From Pseudomonadota bacterium (GTDB lineage Bacteria; Pseudomonadota; Alphaproteobacteria; Ferrovibrionales; Ferrovibrionaceae), in the NCBI GenBank assembly GCA_021793055.1, contig JAJYTL010000025.1, positions 1-18,642 on the forward strand: a stretch of DNA of 18,642 bases. The letters are read 5' to 3'. How positions within the stretch are numbered: position 1 is the first letter of the stretch; each line of letters opens with the position of its first letter. This document shows, in pieces, positions 1 through 10,249 of this stretch. Under the pieces are notes generated by a model. That model was given only the letters and a program-made list of their open reading frames with translations. It did not search any database and had not been told where the DNA came from. The position numbers and the translations under genes were made by a program.

Positions 1-141
1 TCCCATTGCAGTCGATGCGTTTCCTTGCTGCAGAAGCCGATGGCGCCAACGGAGGGCGCCGTTCGCGAGCCAGAACTGGAACGCTTCGCGGCAGGCGGTA
101 CCCTCAACGCCGTGAATGACATCTTCTTCCGAAGCGGCCAT
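1..141 (-). CDS. Possible partial hypothetical protein, running off the left edge
   Basis: An open frame of 47 codons begins at an ATG at 141 on the minus strand (MAASEEDVIHGVEG...) and is still open at base 1, so only its N-terminus would be present. I recognise no family. A purine-rich GGGAGGA lies upstream, but about 17 bases from the ATG, which is too far for a good ribosome binding site. Another minus-strand frame over the same bases reads GAIGFCSKETHRLQ and resembles a segment near 1050-1100, so this stretch may be repeated non-coding DNA instead. I see nothing else convincing in bases 142-396; the plus-strand open frames there have no recognisable content. Confidence 0.18.
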   Translation of the reverse strand, partial: MAASEEDVIHGVEGTACREAFQFWLANGALRWRHRLLQQGNASTAMG

Positions 142-396
142 TCCACATGAGGGAAAGGATCCTCCCCAACGGGTCGAGTTAAGCAGATCGATCTTGTTCC
201 CGGAAGCGACCGGGATCGGAGAGTTCCTGCCAGAGCTAGGGTCACTTGGTGCCGCCCGAAGTTGCCCCTTCCACCCATTGCCCAGCCTGGACACGGATGT
301 ATCAATCCGGGTCGAAGCGGTCGTCAGGCTCCGGATGTGGCGACGGCGCCGTGTCGCCCACAGCGGCTCTCGTGGACCTAGTCCAGGCGACGCCTG

Positions 397-1002
397 CTAT
401 TTTGTCGCGGTCAGGCCGATCAGAGCTGACATGCCATAGTGCCGCGCGCCCTCGTGCATCTCGCGTTCTTCCTCGACAATCCGCATGTCCTTGAAATCGG
501 TAAAAGCCTCCTCGAGCATCTCCCGGGTGTATAAATTCTCCAGCTGTCTGGGGCCGCCCGTTGCGTATTGCAGTTGCTTCGGCGTGTAACCCTGCAGGAC
601 AAGCAGGCCGCCTGGTTTGAGGGCCCGTCGCATTCCGGTCCACTTTAATGCGCGTTCGGCCGGAGTGCTGAATTGAGTGAAGATTTCCACAACCACTTCA
701 AAGGTCGCGTCCGGGTACGACCATCTGTGCACGTCGGCGAGCTCGAAGTTCACACGCACTCCCTGCTCGCGAGCCAGCTGCCTGCCTTTCTCCTGTGCGG
801 CCGGAGAGAAATCGAGCGAGAGGACGTCCAGCCCCTGCCGGGCGAGCCACACTCCGTTTCTGGCCTCCCCGTCGGCGACGGCCAGAGCCTTGCCCTCGGT
901 GGGCAACATGGGTCTGGCTGCAGCCAAGAAGTAATTAGGCTCCGTTCCAAAAATGTATTCGCTTGTAGCGTAGCGGCTTTCCCATTTCTCGTATTCGCTC
1001 AT
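397..1002 (-). CDS. Class I SAM-dependent methyltransferase (TehB-like)
   Basis: This 201-residue protein is a small complete class I methyltransferase. The N-terminal YIFGTEPNYFL is typical of the group related to TehB and thiopurine-type methyltransferases. The SAM-binding motif I is AVADGEARNG (residues 41-50, usually xDxGxGxGRN). An acidic loop follows at LSLDFS (61-66), the motif II-like LADVHRW is at about 88-94, and LKPGGLLVLQGYT (128-140) is the post-motif strand. The substrate cannot be read from sequence. The start is supported by a GAGGA-type site a few bases upstream of the ATG at 1002. It stands alone: the next gene leftward is uncertain, and to the right lies IS debris. Motif I has Ala-Asp-Gly where Leu-Gly/Ala-Glu-Gly is common, but the glycines needed for SAM are largely kept. 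Confidence 0.85.
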   Translation of the reverse strand: MSEYEKWESRYATSEYIFGTEPNYFLAAARPMLPTEGKALAVADGEARNGVWLARQGLDVLSLDFSPAAQEKGRQLAREQGVRVNFELADVHRWSYPDATFEVVVEIFTQFSTPAERALKWTGMRRALKPGGLLVLQGYTPKQLQYATGGPRQLENLYTREMLEEAFTDFKDMRIVEEEREMHEGARHYGMSALIGLTATK

Positions 1003-1348
1003 CTTCGTCCTCGTTCATCGCGCGCAGCTTTGCCGACTGTCGGCTCACCGTGCGATTGTAGCCGACGGCTTTCCTTGGGGAAGAAGCCGGTGGCGCCGAG
1101 AGGGAGATTCCGGACGTCGGCGACGCAGCGCATTGAAGGCTCACCGCAGCCGCGGCCAAGACGCTGCCAATGTCTCCGTCGGCAGTTTGCGGCCATCCGC
1201 GAACCGCAAGTGGGGCGCTATGCGGCAAATGGTGCGAGCGTGATGCCACGAATGAGATCTTTTGCCCCATTGCGGACTTTGCCGATGTGCCGGATGAATA
1301 TGAATCGGCTTGGCGGTCTCGAAGACAATCGGCGCTACAACCCTTTGA
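1003..1348. other. Gene-poor spacer with degenerate repeat-like DNA
   Basis: I support no gene here. All frames are short or broken by stops. The minus strand at about 1050-1100 reads GATGFFPKESRRLQ in one frame and is similar, at DNA and translated level, to bases about 1-45 (GAIGFCSKETHRLQ). This suggests two worn copies of one repeated element about 1 kb apart in the same orientation. The stretch lies between the methyltransferase start and the transposase remnant, as expected of decayed mobile DNA. Confidence 0.4.
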
Positions 1349-1544
1349 CTAGTCGAAAGATGAAGTGGTCAAACTTGAGCGCCTATTAACAGCGTAAAGC
1401 GCCGAGAGGTCACCTGACTGCGCTGTCAGAGCCATATTCGCGATCTGCCGGATCGGCCGCAGGAGCGGATAGCCCGCTGGTACCCGTTGTTCCAGGTGAA
1501 CGTAGCAGACCAGTCCCCCCGACCTCTTTGCCCGTTCCGCGCAT
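1349..1544 (-). pseudogene. IS5-family transposase, N-terminal remnant with frameshift
   Basis: The minus strand starts with ATG at 1544 (MRGTGKEVGG), preceded by AAGGGAAG as a plausible ribosome binding site. It then continues in another frame as YVHLEQRVPAGYPLLRP and IRQIANMALTAQSGDLSALYAV. This is the conserved N-terminal region of IS5-type DDE transposases (family pattern: YV-LE-RVPADHPLRPIR...ALYA-TGRPSIPPE). The two frames join if one G is removed from the six-G run at 1515-1520. After LYAV the similarity fades and a stop follows at 1349, so the catalytic DDE domain is absent. I see no terminal inverted repeats. It is a dead fragment, probably left by deletion. Confidence 0.75.
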
Positions 1545-1682
1545 CTTCCCTTTCGGCCGCACTCCCTTGGGTTGGGTTGAATAACGCCGCAACCCGGCAT
1601 ACCATCGGAGTTTTCGACGACCCGCTAACGCCCTACAGTACACTGTGCAGGCTGTTCAATGTGATACGAATGGAAAAATTCA

Positions 1683-2492
1683 ATGAGCGAGTTCTCATGT
1701 CGACTTTGCGGAAAGCGAGGTTATACAGTACTGGTCTCTTTTGAAGCCTGGTTGGATAACGCCAAGAATGCCGAAGATCAACGCAAGCAGTTAGCAGCGA
1801 TTACCAATAACAGACCCGAGTTAAATTTTGGAGATATCGTCCAGTGCGAGACGTGCGGGCTCCGGTCGGTAGCACGTGTGCCAACAAGTGATGCGCTAGC
1901 GAGCTTCTACAAGGACTATTATGGTACCCAAGGCTACGACTCCAAAAAAAAATCAAAGATAAAGCGCGCATCAAGATATATCCGCCGGTTACGGAAACGG
2001 GTGCGGATTGGAGAATTTTTAGATATCGGATGCAATCTTGGGTTCGCCGTGGAAGCGGCCTCCAGAATGGGATTCTCAGCGACAGGTATCGAGGTAGATC
2101 CTGTGGCTGTGGAATCTGCTCGGTCCTATTTTCCTAGATCAGAGTTTCTTTGCCTGACAGCAGAGGAGTTCGCGGCCACTGGTCGTACATTTGACCTCGT
2201 CTATTGCTCAGAGGTTATCGAGCACGTGCCGGACATAAATGTGTTTGCGGGTGCTTTGTCGAATTTGACGAAAATCGGCGGCTGTCTGTTTTTGACGACT
2301 CCCGATGCGACCCATTTTCGTGTCCCTCGTGATTTCGTACGGTGGCCCGAGGTCAAACCTCCGGAACACTTGACGTGGTTTGCCAAGCCCCAGCTCAGTC
2401 GGTTGTTTCGGGACCAAGGCTTCGCAGTAAAATTCCAATTCGCTGCAAAACCGGGAGTGCGAATGCTCGCACAACGGCTTGATCGTTCCTGA
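1683..2492 (+). CDS. Class I SAM methyltransferase with N-terminal CxxC pairs (Methyltransf_23 type)
   Basis: This 269-residue protein has two CxxC pairs before the catalytic domain (C6/C9 and C55/C58), which probably bind one zinc. The methyltransferase fold follows: motif I LDIGCNLGF (113-121), the acidic strand end GIEVDP (135-140), FDLVYCSEVIEHVPD (170-184), and GGCLFLTTPD (199-208). The C-terminal PPEHLTWFAKPQLSRLF is typical of methyltransferases found in O-antigen, polysaccharide and C-methylation clusters. The substrate is unknown. The start at 1683 keeps the first CxxC, but its ribosome binding site is weak. Base composition is lower in GC than the genes right of 3300, which suggests transfer. 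The protein ends soon after the fold, within or just under the usual family length, so slight C-terminal loss cannot be excluded. No sugar-pathway neighbours are visible apart from a glycosyltransferase scrap at 3512. Confidence 0.82.
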   Translation: MSEFSCRLCGKRGYTVLVSFEAWLDNAKNAEDQRKQLAAITNNRPELNFGDIVQCETCGLRSVARVPTSDALASFYKDYYGTQGYDSKKKSKIKRASRYIRRLRKRVRIGEFLDIGCNLGFAVEAASRMGFSATGIEVDPVAVESARSYFPRSEFLCLTAEEFAATGRTFDLVYCSEVIEHVPDINVFAGALSNLTKIGGCLFLTTPDATHFRVPRDFVRWPEVKPPEHLTWFAKPQLSRLFRDQGFAVKFQFAAKPGVRMLAQRLDRS

Positions 2493-2503
2493 CACATACT
2501 CGA

Positions 2504-2758
2504 TTAGATGGCGATGAGTGACGCCACTTCCGCATCGCAATCAGCTGACGACATGTATTTGACGAGGTGATGGTTGTGCTCGATATGGAGGATCGCCTGA
2601 TTGAGCTTGTGTCGCGCGGCGTCGATGGATTCGAGAGCATAGTTCTTGCCCACCTTCTTACGGATTTCATGCCAGAGATCTTCTTTTCGAATCAATTCGG
2701 GCACGTAGGCGAGAGCAAGAGCAAGGTGATGTTGTCGGGTATCTCCGATTCGTCGCAG
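2504..2758 (-). pseudogene. Unrecognised gene remnant (hypothetical protein C-terminus)
   Basis: An open frame of 84 codons ends at the TAA at 2504. The 66 codons from a GTG at 2704 (VPELIRKEDLWHEIRKKV...) show clear codon-like third-position use and a helix-forming composition rich in charged residues. The frame continues upstream (RRIGDTRQHHLALALAY) to a TAG at 2759-2761 without a good start codon or ribosome binding site. I therefore read it as the 3' end of a decayed gene, though a short gene starting at GTG 2704 is possible. I do not recognise the family. It is convergent with the methyltransferase ending at 2492. Confidence 0.4.
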
Positions 2759-3206
2759 CTATGGTTGGGCTCACCCTCGAGAACCAACACGACATCCTCT
2801 CCTTGCGACTCGCCGCGAGATGGCATCGAGAAAGGTCTTCCCCCGACCCTGACCTCTGTACGTGCCACGCCGGCAAGATCCATAATGCGCATGGGCTGCC
2901 ATCCCTATTGGCGGGAAGAACGACCGTTGTGGATCGATTAGGCCCATTGGGCCGAGATTCACCAGTGACCGGAATCGGCGCAGCCCGGCCTTTAGCGAGC
3001 GTGTCGACGAAGGACCGATTTTACCCCTTCAGGGCCTCCATCCTGGCGGGGTCTCAAAGTTTTCATCTCTGGTGTCGCCGGCCCACGTTTCATCACCACC
3101 AGTGCTTTGGTCAGCTACGCCTTAAGTATTTGATCTGAAGTGGCAAACTACGAGGGGCAGAAAAAATTTGCAGGGCTATTCAGGATCACGGGGGGATCGG
3201 GGCTCC
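2759..3206. other. Gene-poor accessory DNA
   Basis: No gene is supported. Several frames of 60-125 codons exist on both strands, but they overlap one another and end abruptly. The minus-strand frames in 2692-2962 look like pieces of one sequence broken by frameshifts, but I could not join them into a recognisable protein. A degenerate copy of the AT-rich repeat described at 3207 and 3266 lies at about 3153-3171. Confidence 0.4.
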
Positions 3207-3284
3207 AGGGACAAAAAATATTAGCAAACCCGGGCCCGCTAACCTCTTGAATTTGCTTGGCCGTGAGGGACAAAAAATATTAGC
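3153..3284 (+). repeat. Short AT-rich direct repeats (two exact, one degenerate)
   Basis: The 19-mer AGGGACAAAAAATATTAGC occurs exactly at 3207-3225 and at 3266-3284, a period of 59 bases. A degenerate relative, AGGGGCAGAAAAAATTTGC, is at 3153-3171. The intervening sequences do not resemble one another. The repeats sit where the lower-GC left part meets the GC-rich core. They could be ends of a decayed mobile element or protein-binding sites. They are too few, and the repeat too short, for a CRISPR array. Confidence 0.6.
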
Positions 3285-3511
3285 CGCGGACACCGTTGTC
3301 AGATGGCGATATCGCGGTCACTGGACGAACGCCCAAGATAGCCGATCTTGCGGCATATGGGTCAAATCTTCCGCCGCGCCGGGCCAGGCGCGCCGGCGCC
3401 TCGTCGCCCTTGCCGGATCAATTCCACGATCGGCCGAAGAGACAACGGCGAAAAGCCCGCGTCAACCGGCGTTACGTGCCGCCGAGGTTTGCCAACGATG
3501 GGAAAGCGCGG

Positions 3512-3619
3512 TCAGGAGGCTCGGCGCGCCTCGGGCGCCGGGTGGGCGGTCGGCGCGGTCGCTTCCGTGATCTGCAGATTGTCGAGAAATTGCCGCGCGC
3601 AGGCTTCCCACGAGAAAAC
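3512..3619 (-). pseudogene. Glycosyltransferase (family 4-like), C-terminal scrap
   Basis: The minus strand reads VFSWEACARQFLDNL followed by a low-complexity tail to a stop at 3512. FSWE-CARQFL is the closing helix of many GT-B (group 1) glycosyltransferases. Upstream of it the same frame turns into the antisense of a lipid kinase gene, so only about 35 codons of the original remain. The fragment was cut by a rearrangement at roughly 3611-3622. The call rests on one short motif. Confidence 0.45.
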
Positions 3620-4445
3620 CCGGTCGCCGGTTGGCGCCGTCGGCGGCGCTTCGTGCGGGTGATCGCGCTGTTGCGCGAACGCGGCTGCGCGCTCGACGTG
3701 CGCCCAACCGCCGGCCCCGGCGATGCCGAGGTCCTGGCGCGCGCGGCGGCGCCCGGCCGCTACGATCTGGTGGTCGCGGCGGGCGGCGATGGCACCATCA
3801 ACGAAGTGATCAACGACCTCGCCGGCTCGGAGGTGCCGCTCGCGCTGTTGCCGCTCGGCACCGCCAACGTGCTGGCGGCCGAGATCGGTCTCGGCGCCTC
3901 GGCCGCGGCGGTCGCCGAGGCGATCGCCCTGGCGCCGCTTCGCCTTGATGATCGGCATCGGCTTCGACGCCTGGGTGGTGGAAGGGCTCGATCTCCGGCT
4001 GAAGCGCGGCCTCGGGAAGGCCGCCTACGTGCTCTCCGCCTTCCGCCAGTTCCTGCGCTACCGCCCGCGCCGCTATCGGGTGGAGATCGACGGCCGCACC
4101 TTTCCCGCCACCTCAGTGGTGATCGCCAAGGGCCACTACTACGGCGGCCGCTTCGTCGTCGCGCCGGCGGCCCGGCTCGACCAGCCCGCGCTTCATGTCG
4201 CGCTGTTCGAGCGCGCCGGGCGCTGGAACCTGCTGCGTTACGCGCTGGCGCTGCTCGGCAACCGGCTCGACCGGCTGCCCGATGTCCGCATCGTCCTGGC
4301 GGTTGCGGTCAAGGTCTCGGGCGAGCCCGGCGAGGCGATCCAGGCCGATGGCGACCTGCTCGCCCGACTGCCGCTCCGCGTCACCCTGGTGACACAGCCG
4401 ATCACGCTGGTCGCGGCGGACAATTACGCCGCGTCGCCGTCCTGA
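3614..4445 (+). pseudogene. Diacylglycerol/lipid kinase (DagK/YegS/BmrU family), broken
   Basis: Two reading frames together give nearly a whole lipid kinase, which phosphorylates diacylglycerol or related lipids with ATP at the membrane. The first frame (3614 to about 3935) has NPVAGWRRRRRF, AAGGDGTINEVINDLAGS (the ATP-binding GGDGT) and PLGTANVLAAEIGL. The second frame (about 3935-4445) has RRFALMIGIGFDAWVVEGL, AKGHYYGGRFVVAPAARL and the C-terminal EAIQADGDLLARLPLRVTL. There are two lesions. The gene has no proper start: homology begins at the NPxAG motif, where it abuts a glycosyltransferase end. Also, between IALAPL and RRFAL about ten residues usual for the family are missing and the frame changes. 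The 3' end overlaps the convergent DUF72 gene by 22 bases. An assembly error could mimic the internal lesion. Confidence 0.75.
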
Positions 4446-5212
4446 AGCAGCGCCTGAAGCCGCAAAGCGTCCTCAGCCGCGTGGCCGGCCTCGTCGTTGT
4501 CGAAATAGCAATGCACGTCGAGGCCGGATTGCCGCCACGCGCGGGCGCGCCGGGCCCAGGCGGCGAGGGTGCGGCCGTCGTAGCGGCCGCGGTAAGGATC
4601 GCCCGGGCCGTGCAGGCGGACATAGACGAAATCCGCCGTGACGCGGATCGGCGCGCGCCGGCCGCCGAGATCGTAGGCGCAAGCCGCGGCGCCATGACGC
4701 TCGAGCAGGCGGAACACCGGCGGCGCGAACCAGCTCTCGTCGCGGAATTCGAAGGCGAAGCGAAAGCCGCGTGGCAGGGCGGCGAGAAATTGCGCCAGAC
4801 GCCCGGCGTCGAGGTGCCAATGGGGCGGCAACTGAAACAGGATCGGCCCGAGCTTCGGCCCGAGGAGGGTGACGCGATCGAACAACCGCCGCGTCGCCGC
4901 CGCCGGGTCGGACAGCTTTTTCATGTGGGTGATATAGCGGCTCGCCTTGCAGGCGAACAGAAATCCGGCCGGCGTCGCCGCGCGCCAGGCGGCGAGCGTC
5001 GCCGGCGTCGGCAGGCGGTAGAAGGTGTTGTTGATTTCGACGGCACCGAAGCGCTCGGCGTAGAAGCCGAGAAAGGCGCGCGCCGCCATGCCCTTGGGAT
5101 AGAACGGGCCGCGCCAATGCGGATAATGCCAGCCGGAGGTGCCGATATGGAGCTTGCCGCCGCCAGTGCCGTCGCTGCCGGTGCCATCGTGGCCAAGGCT
5201 CTTGTCGGGCAC
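4424..5212 (-). CDS. DUF72 (YecE-like) family protein
   Basis: This 262-residue protein is a complete DUF72 member, a TIM-barrel-like family of unproven biochemical function. It opens the domain with LHIGTSGWHYPHWRGPFYP (21-39). Next come FGAVEINNTFYRLP (55-68) and FACKASRYITH (86-96), then ILFQLPPHWH, FAFEFRDESWF, VYVRLHGPG and YFDNDEAGHAAEDA. All are family hallmarks. The start is a GTG at 5212, with GGGAGG about 8 bases upstream; no ATG lies before the conserved GTSGW. The 20-residue N-terminal extension is Gly/Asp-rich and not conserved. It diverges from uvrA across 187 bases. Confidence 0.9.
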   Translation of the reverse strand: MPDKSLGHDGTGSDGTGGGKLHIGTSGWHYPHWRGPFYPKGMAARAFLGFYAERFGAVEINNTFYRLPTPATLAAWRAATPAGFLFACKASRYITHMKKLSDPAAATRRLFDRVTLLGPKLGPILFQLPPHWHLDAGRLAQFLAALPRGFRFAFEFRDESWFAPPVFRLLERHGAAACAYDLGGRRAPIRVTADFVYVRLHGPGDPYRGRYDGRTLAAWARRARAWRQSGLDVHCYFDNDEAGHAAEDALRLQALLQDGDAA

Positions 5213-5399
5213 GGTTTTGGCCTCCCGTGGTTGGTCCTCGGCGGAACGCCTAAGCCTATCCCGGATCGGGCTTCCCGTTCACCTCCTTATCGCCGTCGGG
5301 CTCGAAAACGCGGCTTTCCCGCATCCGGTTTTGCGCCATAATAGCGCGCTTGCCGGCGGCCTATGCCGCGCGGCGTGCTTATCCCGTTAGCTGGTTTTT

Positions 5400-8276
<2,877 letters not shown>

Positions 8277-8284
8277 GCGGCGCG

Positions 8285-8833
8285 GTGGCCGCCGCGCCGC
8301 GCAAATCCAAGATCTCGCTCCGCCCCGATTCGCTCGAACGGGCGGCGCTGCTCTATCTCGAACGTTACGCGAGTTCGGGGGAAAATCTCCGCCGCGTGCT
8401 GCATCGCCGGGTGATGCGGGCGGAACGCAAGGGACCGGTCGATCGCGAGGCGGCGGCACACGCCATCGACGCCGTCATCGCCAAGCTGCAGCGGGCGGCG
8501 ATTCTCGACGACGCGCGCTACGCGGCAGGCCGCGCCGCGACCTTGTTCCGCCAGGGCAAGTCGCTTGGCCGCATCGCCGCCACCTTGGCCAGCGCCGGCG
8601 TCGCCCGCGAGGTGATCGAGGCAGCGCTCGATGCGCTCGAGGCCGATCACCCGGAAGCCGACATGGCGGCGGCAAGCGCCTATGCGCGGCGCCGGCGGCT
8701 CGGCCCCTGGCGCCCGGCCGCGGCGCGCGAGGCCCATCGCCGGAAGGATATGGCAGCCTTGGCGCGGCGCGGATTTTCGCTCGCCATCGCGCGCGCCGTG
8801 ATCGCCGGCGACGGCGAGGCGGAAGAGGCATGA
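8285..8833 (+). CDS. recX: RecX-family regulatory protein
   Basis: RecX proteins bind RecA filaments and limit RecA activity. The translated region (about 182 residues) has the helical-repeat content of the family: ALLYLERYASSGENLRRVLH at the start, AAHAIDAVIAKLQRAAILDD (usual pattern: L---G-LDD-RYA), RYAAGRAATLFRQGKSLGRI, and VIEAALDAL in the middle repeat. The C-terminal repeat includes RKDMAALARRGFSLAIARAVI. The start is uncertain. GTG at 8285 is chosen; TTG at 8273 would overlap the uvrA stop. Neither has a clear ribosome binding site, so translation may be coupled to uvrA. Placement directly behind uvrA fits a DNA-repair transcription unit. The gene ends 66 bases before trmFO. Confidence 0.85.
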   Translation: MAAAPRKSKISLRPDSLERAALLYLERYASSGENLRRVLHRRVMRAERKGPVDREAAAHAIDAVIAKLQRAAILDDARYAAGRAATLFRQGKSLGRIAATLASAGVAREVIEAALDALEADHPEADMAAASAYARRRRLGPWRPAAAREAHRRKDMAALARRGFSLAIARAVIAGDGEAEEA

Positions 8834-8899
8834 CATTGCCGCGGCCGACGCTACATTGAACGGCGCCACGTGGAACGACGACAGCAAGGGAAGGATGCG

Positions 8900-10249
8900 A
8901 TGGCGACAGTGACGCCGGTTCATGTCATCGGCGGCGGGCTTGCGGGGTCCGAGGCGGCCTGGCAGCTCGCGCGGGCCGGCGTCGCGACGGTGCTGCACGA
9001 GATGCGGCCCGAGAAATCGACCGAGGCCCACCAAACCGGCCGGCTGGCCGAGCTGGTCTGCTCCAATTCCTTTCGCTCGGACGACGCGGCGCGCAACGCC
9101 GTCGGCCTGCTGCATGCCGAGATGCGGGATGCCGGCTCGCTCATTCTCGCCGCGGCGGATCGCCATCAGGTGCCGGCGGGCGGCGCCTTGGCGGTCGATC
9201 GCGACGGCTTTGCGGCGGCGGTCGAGGCCGCGATCCTGGCCGAGCCCCTGATCACGCTCGCGCGCGGCGAGGTCGCGGCGCTGCCGCCCGCCGATTGGGA
9301 CAGCGTCATCGTCGCCACCGGACCCTTGACCTCGGCGCCGCTCGCCGCCGCCATCCAACAGCTCACTGGCGAGGACGCGCTCGCTTTCTTCGATGCCATC
9401 GCGCCGATCGTGCACAAGGACTCGATCGATTTCTCCAAGGCTTGGTTCCAGTCGCGCTACGACAAGACGGGGCCGGGCGGCGATGGCGCCGATTACATCA
9501 ATTGCCCGCTCGACCGCGACCAGTACGAAGCCTTCATCGACGCGCTGCTCGCCGCCGAGACCGTCGCCTTCCGCGACTGGGAGGCGACGACGCCCTATTT
9601 CGAGGGCTGCCTGCCGATCGAGGTGATGGCGTCGCGCGGCCGCGAGACCTTGGCCTTCGGCCCGATGAAGCCGGTCGGGCTCACCGATCCGCATCGCGGC
9701 GCCCGTCCTCACGCGGTGGTGCAGCTTCGCCAGGACAACGCCCTCGGCACGCTCTACAACATGGTCGGATTTCAGACCAAGCTGAAATACGGCGAGCAGG
9801 CGCGCATCTTCCGCATGATCCCCGGTCTCGAGGCGGCGGAATTCGCCCGTCTCGGCGGCTTGCACCGCAATTCCTTCATCAACAGCCCGCGGCTTCTGGC
9901 GCCCGATCTGCGGCTCAAGGCGGATCTCCGGCTGCGCTTCGCCGGCCAGATCACCGGCGTCGAGGGCTATGTCGAAAGCGCCGCCATCGGCCTCCTCGCC
10001 GGCCGCTTCGCCGCCGCCGAGCGCCGGGGCGACGCCATCCAGCCGCCACCGGCGACGACCGCGTTCGGCGCGCTTCTCGGCCATATCACCGGCGGCGCCG
10101 ACGCCCGAAGCTTCCAGCCGATGAACGTCAATTACGGTCTCTTTCCGGAGCTTGCGACCAAGGTGCGGAAAAGCGACCGCAAGGCGGCGATTAACGCCCG
10201 CGCGCGGCGCGATCTCGCGCGCTGGCTCGACAGCAAGGCGGCGGCATGA
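8900..10249 (+). CDS. trmFO: tRNA m5U54 methyltransferase, folate/FAD-dependent
   Basis: TrmFO makes 5-methyluridine at position 54 of the tRNA T-loop, using methylenetetrahydrofolate as carbon donor and FADH2. The 449-residue protein has the N-terminal FAD dinucleotide fold VHVIGGGLAGSEAAW (7-21), the signature LVCSNSFRSDD (52-62) with the conserved C54, and YFEGCLPIEVMA with C237. These two cysteines correspond to the functionally important pair in studied TrmFO proteins. Also typical are TLYNMVGFQTKLKYGEQ, ITGVEGYVESAAIGLLAG and the C-terminal FQPMNVNYGLFP. The ATG at 8900 is chosen because GGAAGGA lies 5 bases upstream and the fold begins immediately; a GTG ten codons earlier has no such support. 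Its stop overlaps the start of the next gene (ATGA). Confidence 0.97.
   Translation: MATVTPVHVIGGGLAGSEAAWQLARAGVATVLHEMRPEKSTEAHQTGRLAELVCSNSFRSDDAARNAVGLLHAEMRDAGSLILAAADRHQVPAGGALAVDRDGFAAAVEAAILAEPLITLARGEVAALPPADWDSVIVATGPLTSAPLAAAIQQLTGEDALAFFDAIAPIVHKDSIDFSKAWFQSRYDKTGPGGDGADYINCPLDRDQYEAFIDALLAAETVAFRDWEATTPYFEGCLPIEVMASRGRETLAFGPMKPVGLTDPHRGARPHAVVQLRQDNALGTLYNMVGFQTKLKYGEQARIFRMIPGLEAAEFARLGGLHRNSFINSPRLLAPDLRLKADLRLRFAGQITGVEGYVESAAIGLLAGRFAAAERRGDAIQPPPATTAFGALLGHITGGADARSFQPMNVNYGLFPELATKVRKSDRKAAINARARRDLARWLDSKAAA

Noticed and set aside
116..439. 107-codon plus-strand frame near the left edge
   Set aside because: No recognisable content, overlaps the methyltransferase 3' end, and has no ribosome binding site.
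1635..1646. Operator ACAGT-AC-ACTGT upstream of the second methyltransferase
   Set aside because: A five-base arm is expected by chance and there is no regulator gene nearby.
2761..3138. 125-codon plus-strand frame
   Set aside because: His/Arg/Ser-rich without periodicity or motif, and overlapping broken frames on the other strand.
3153..3284. CRISPR array
   Set aside because: Only two exact 19-base repeats and one degenerate copy, with no cas genes nearby.
3296..5341. Very long plus-strand open frame (681 codons)
   Set aside because: Only its part from about 3614 to 3935 is real (lipid kinase). Beyond that it runs out of frame through the kinase and antisense to the DUF72 gene; long false frames are expected at this GC content.
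5213..5399. LexA operator upstream of uvrA
   Set aside because: GAAC and GTTC occur in the gap, but not with the 7-base spacing of alphaproteobacterial LexA boxes.
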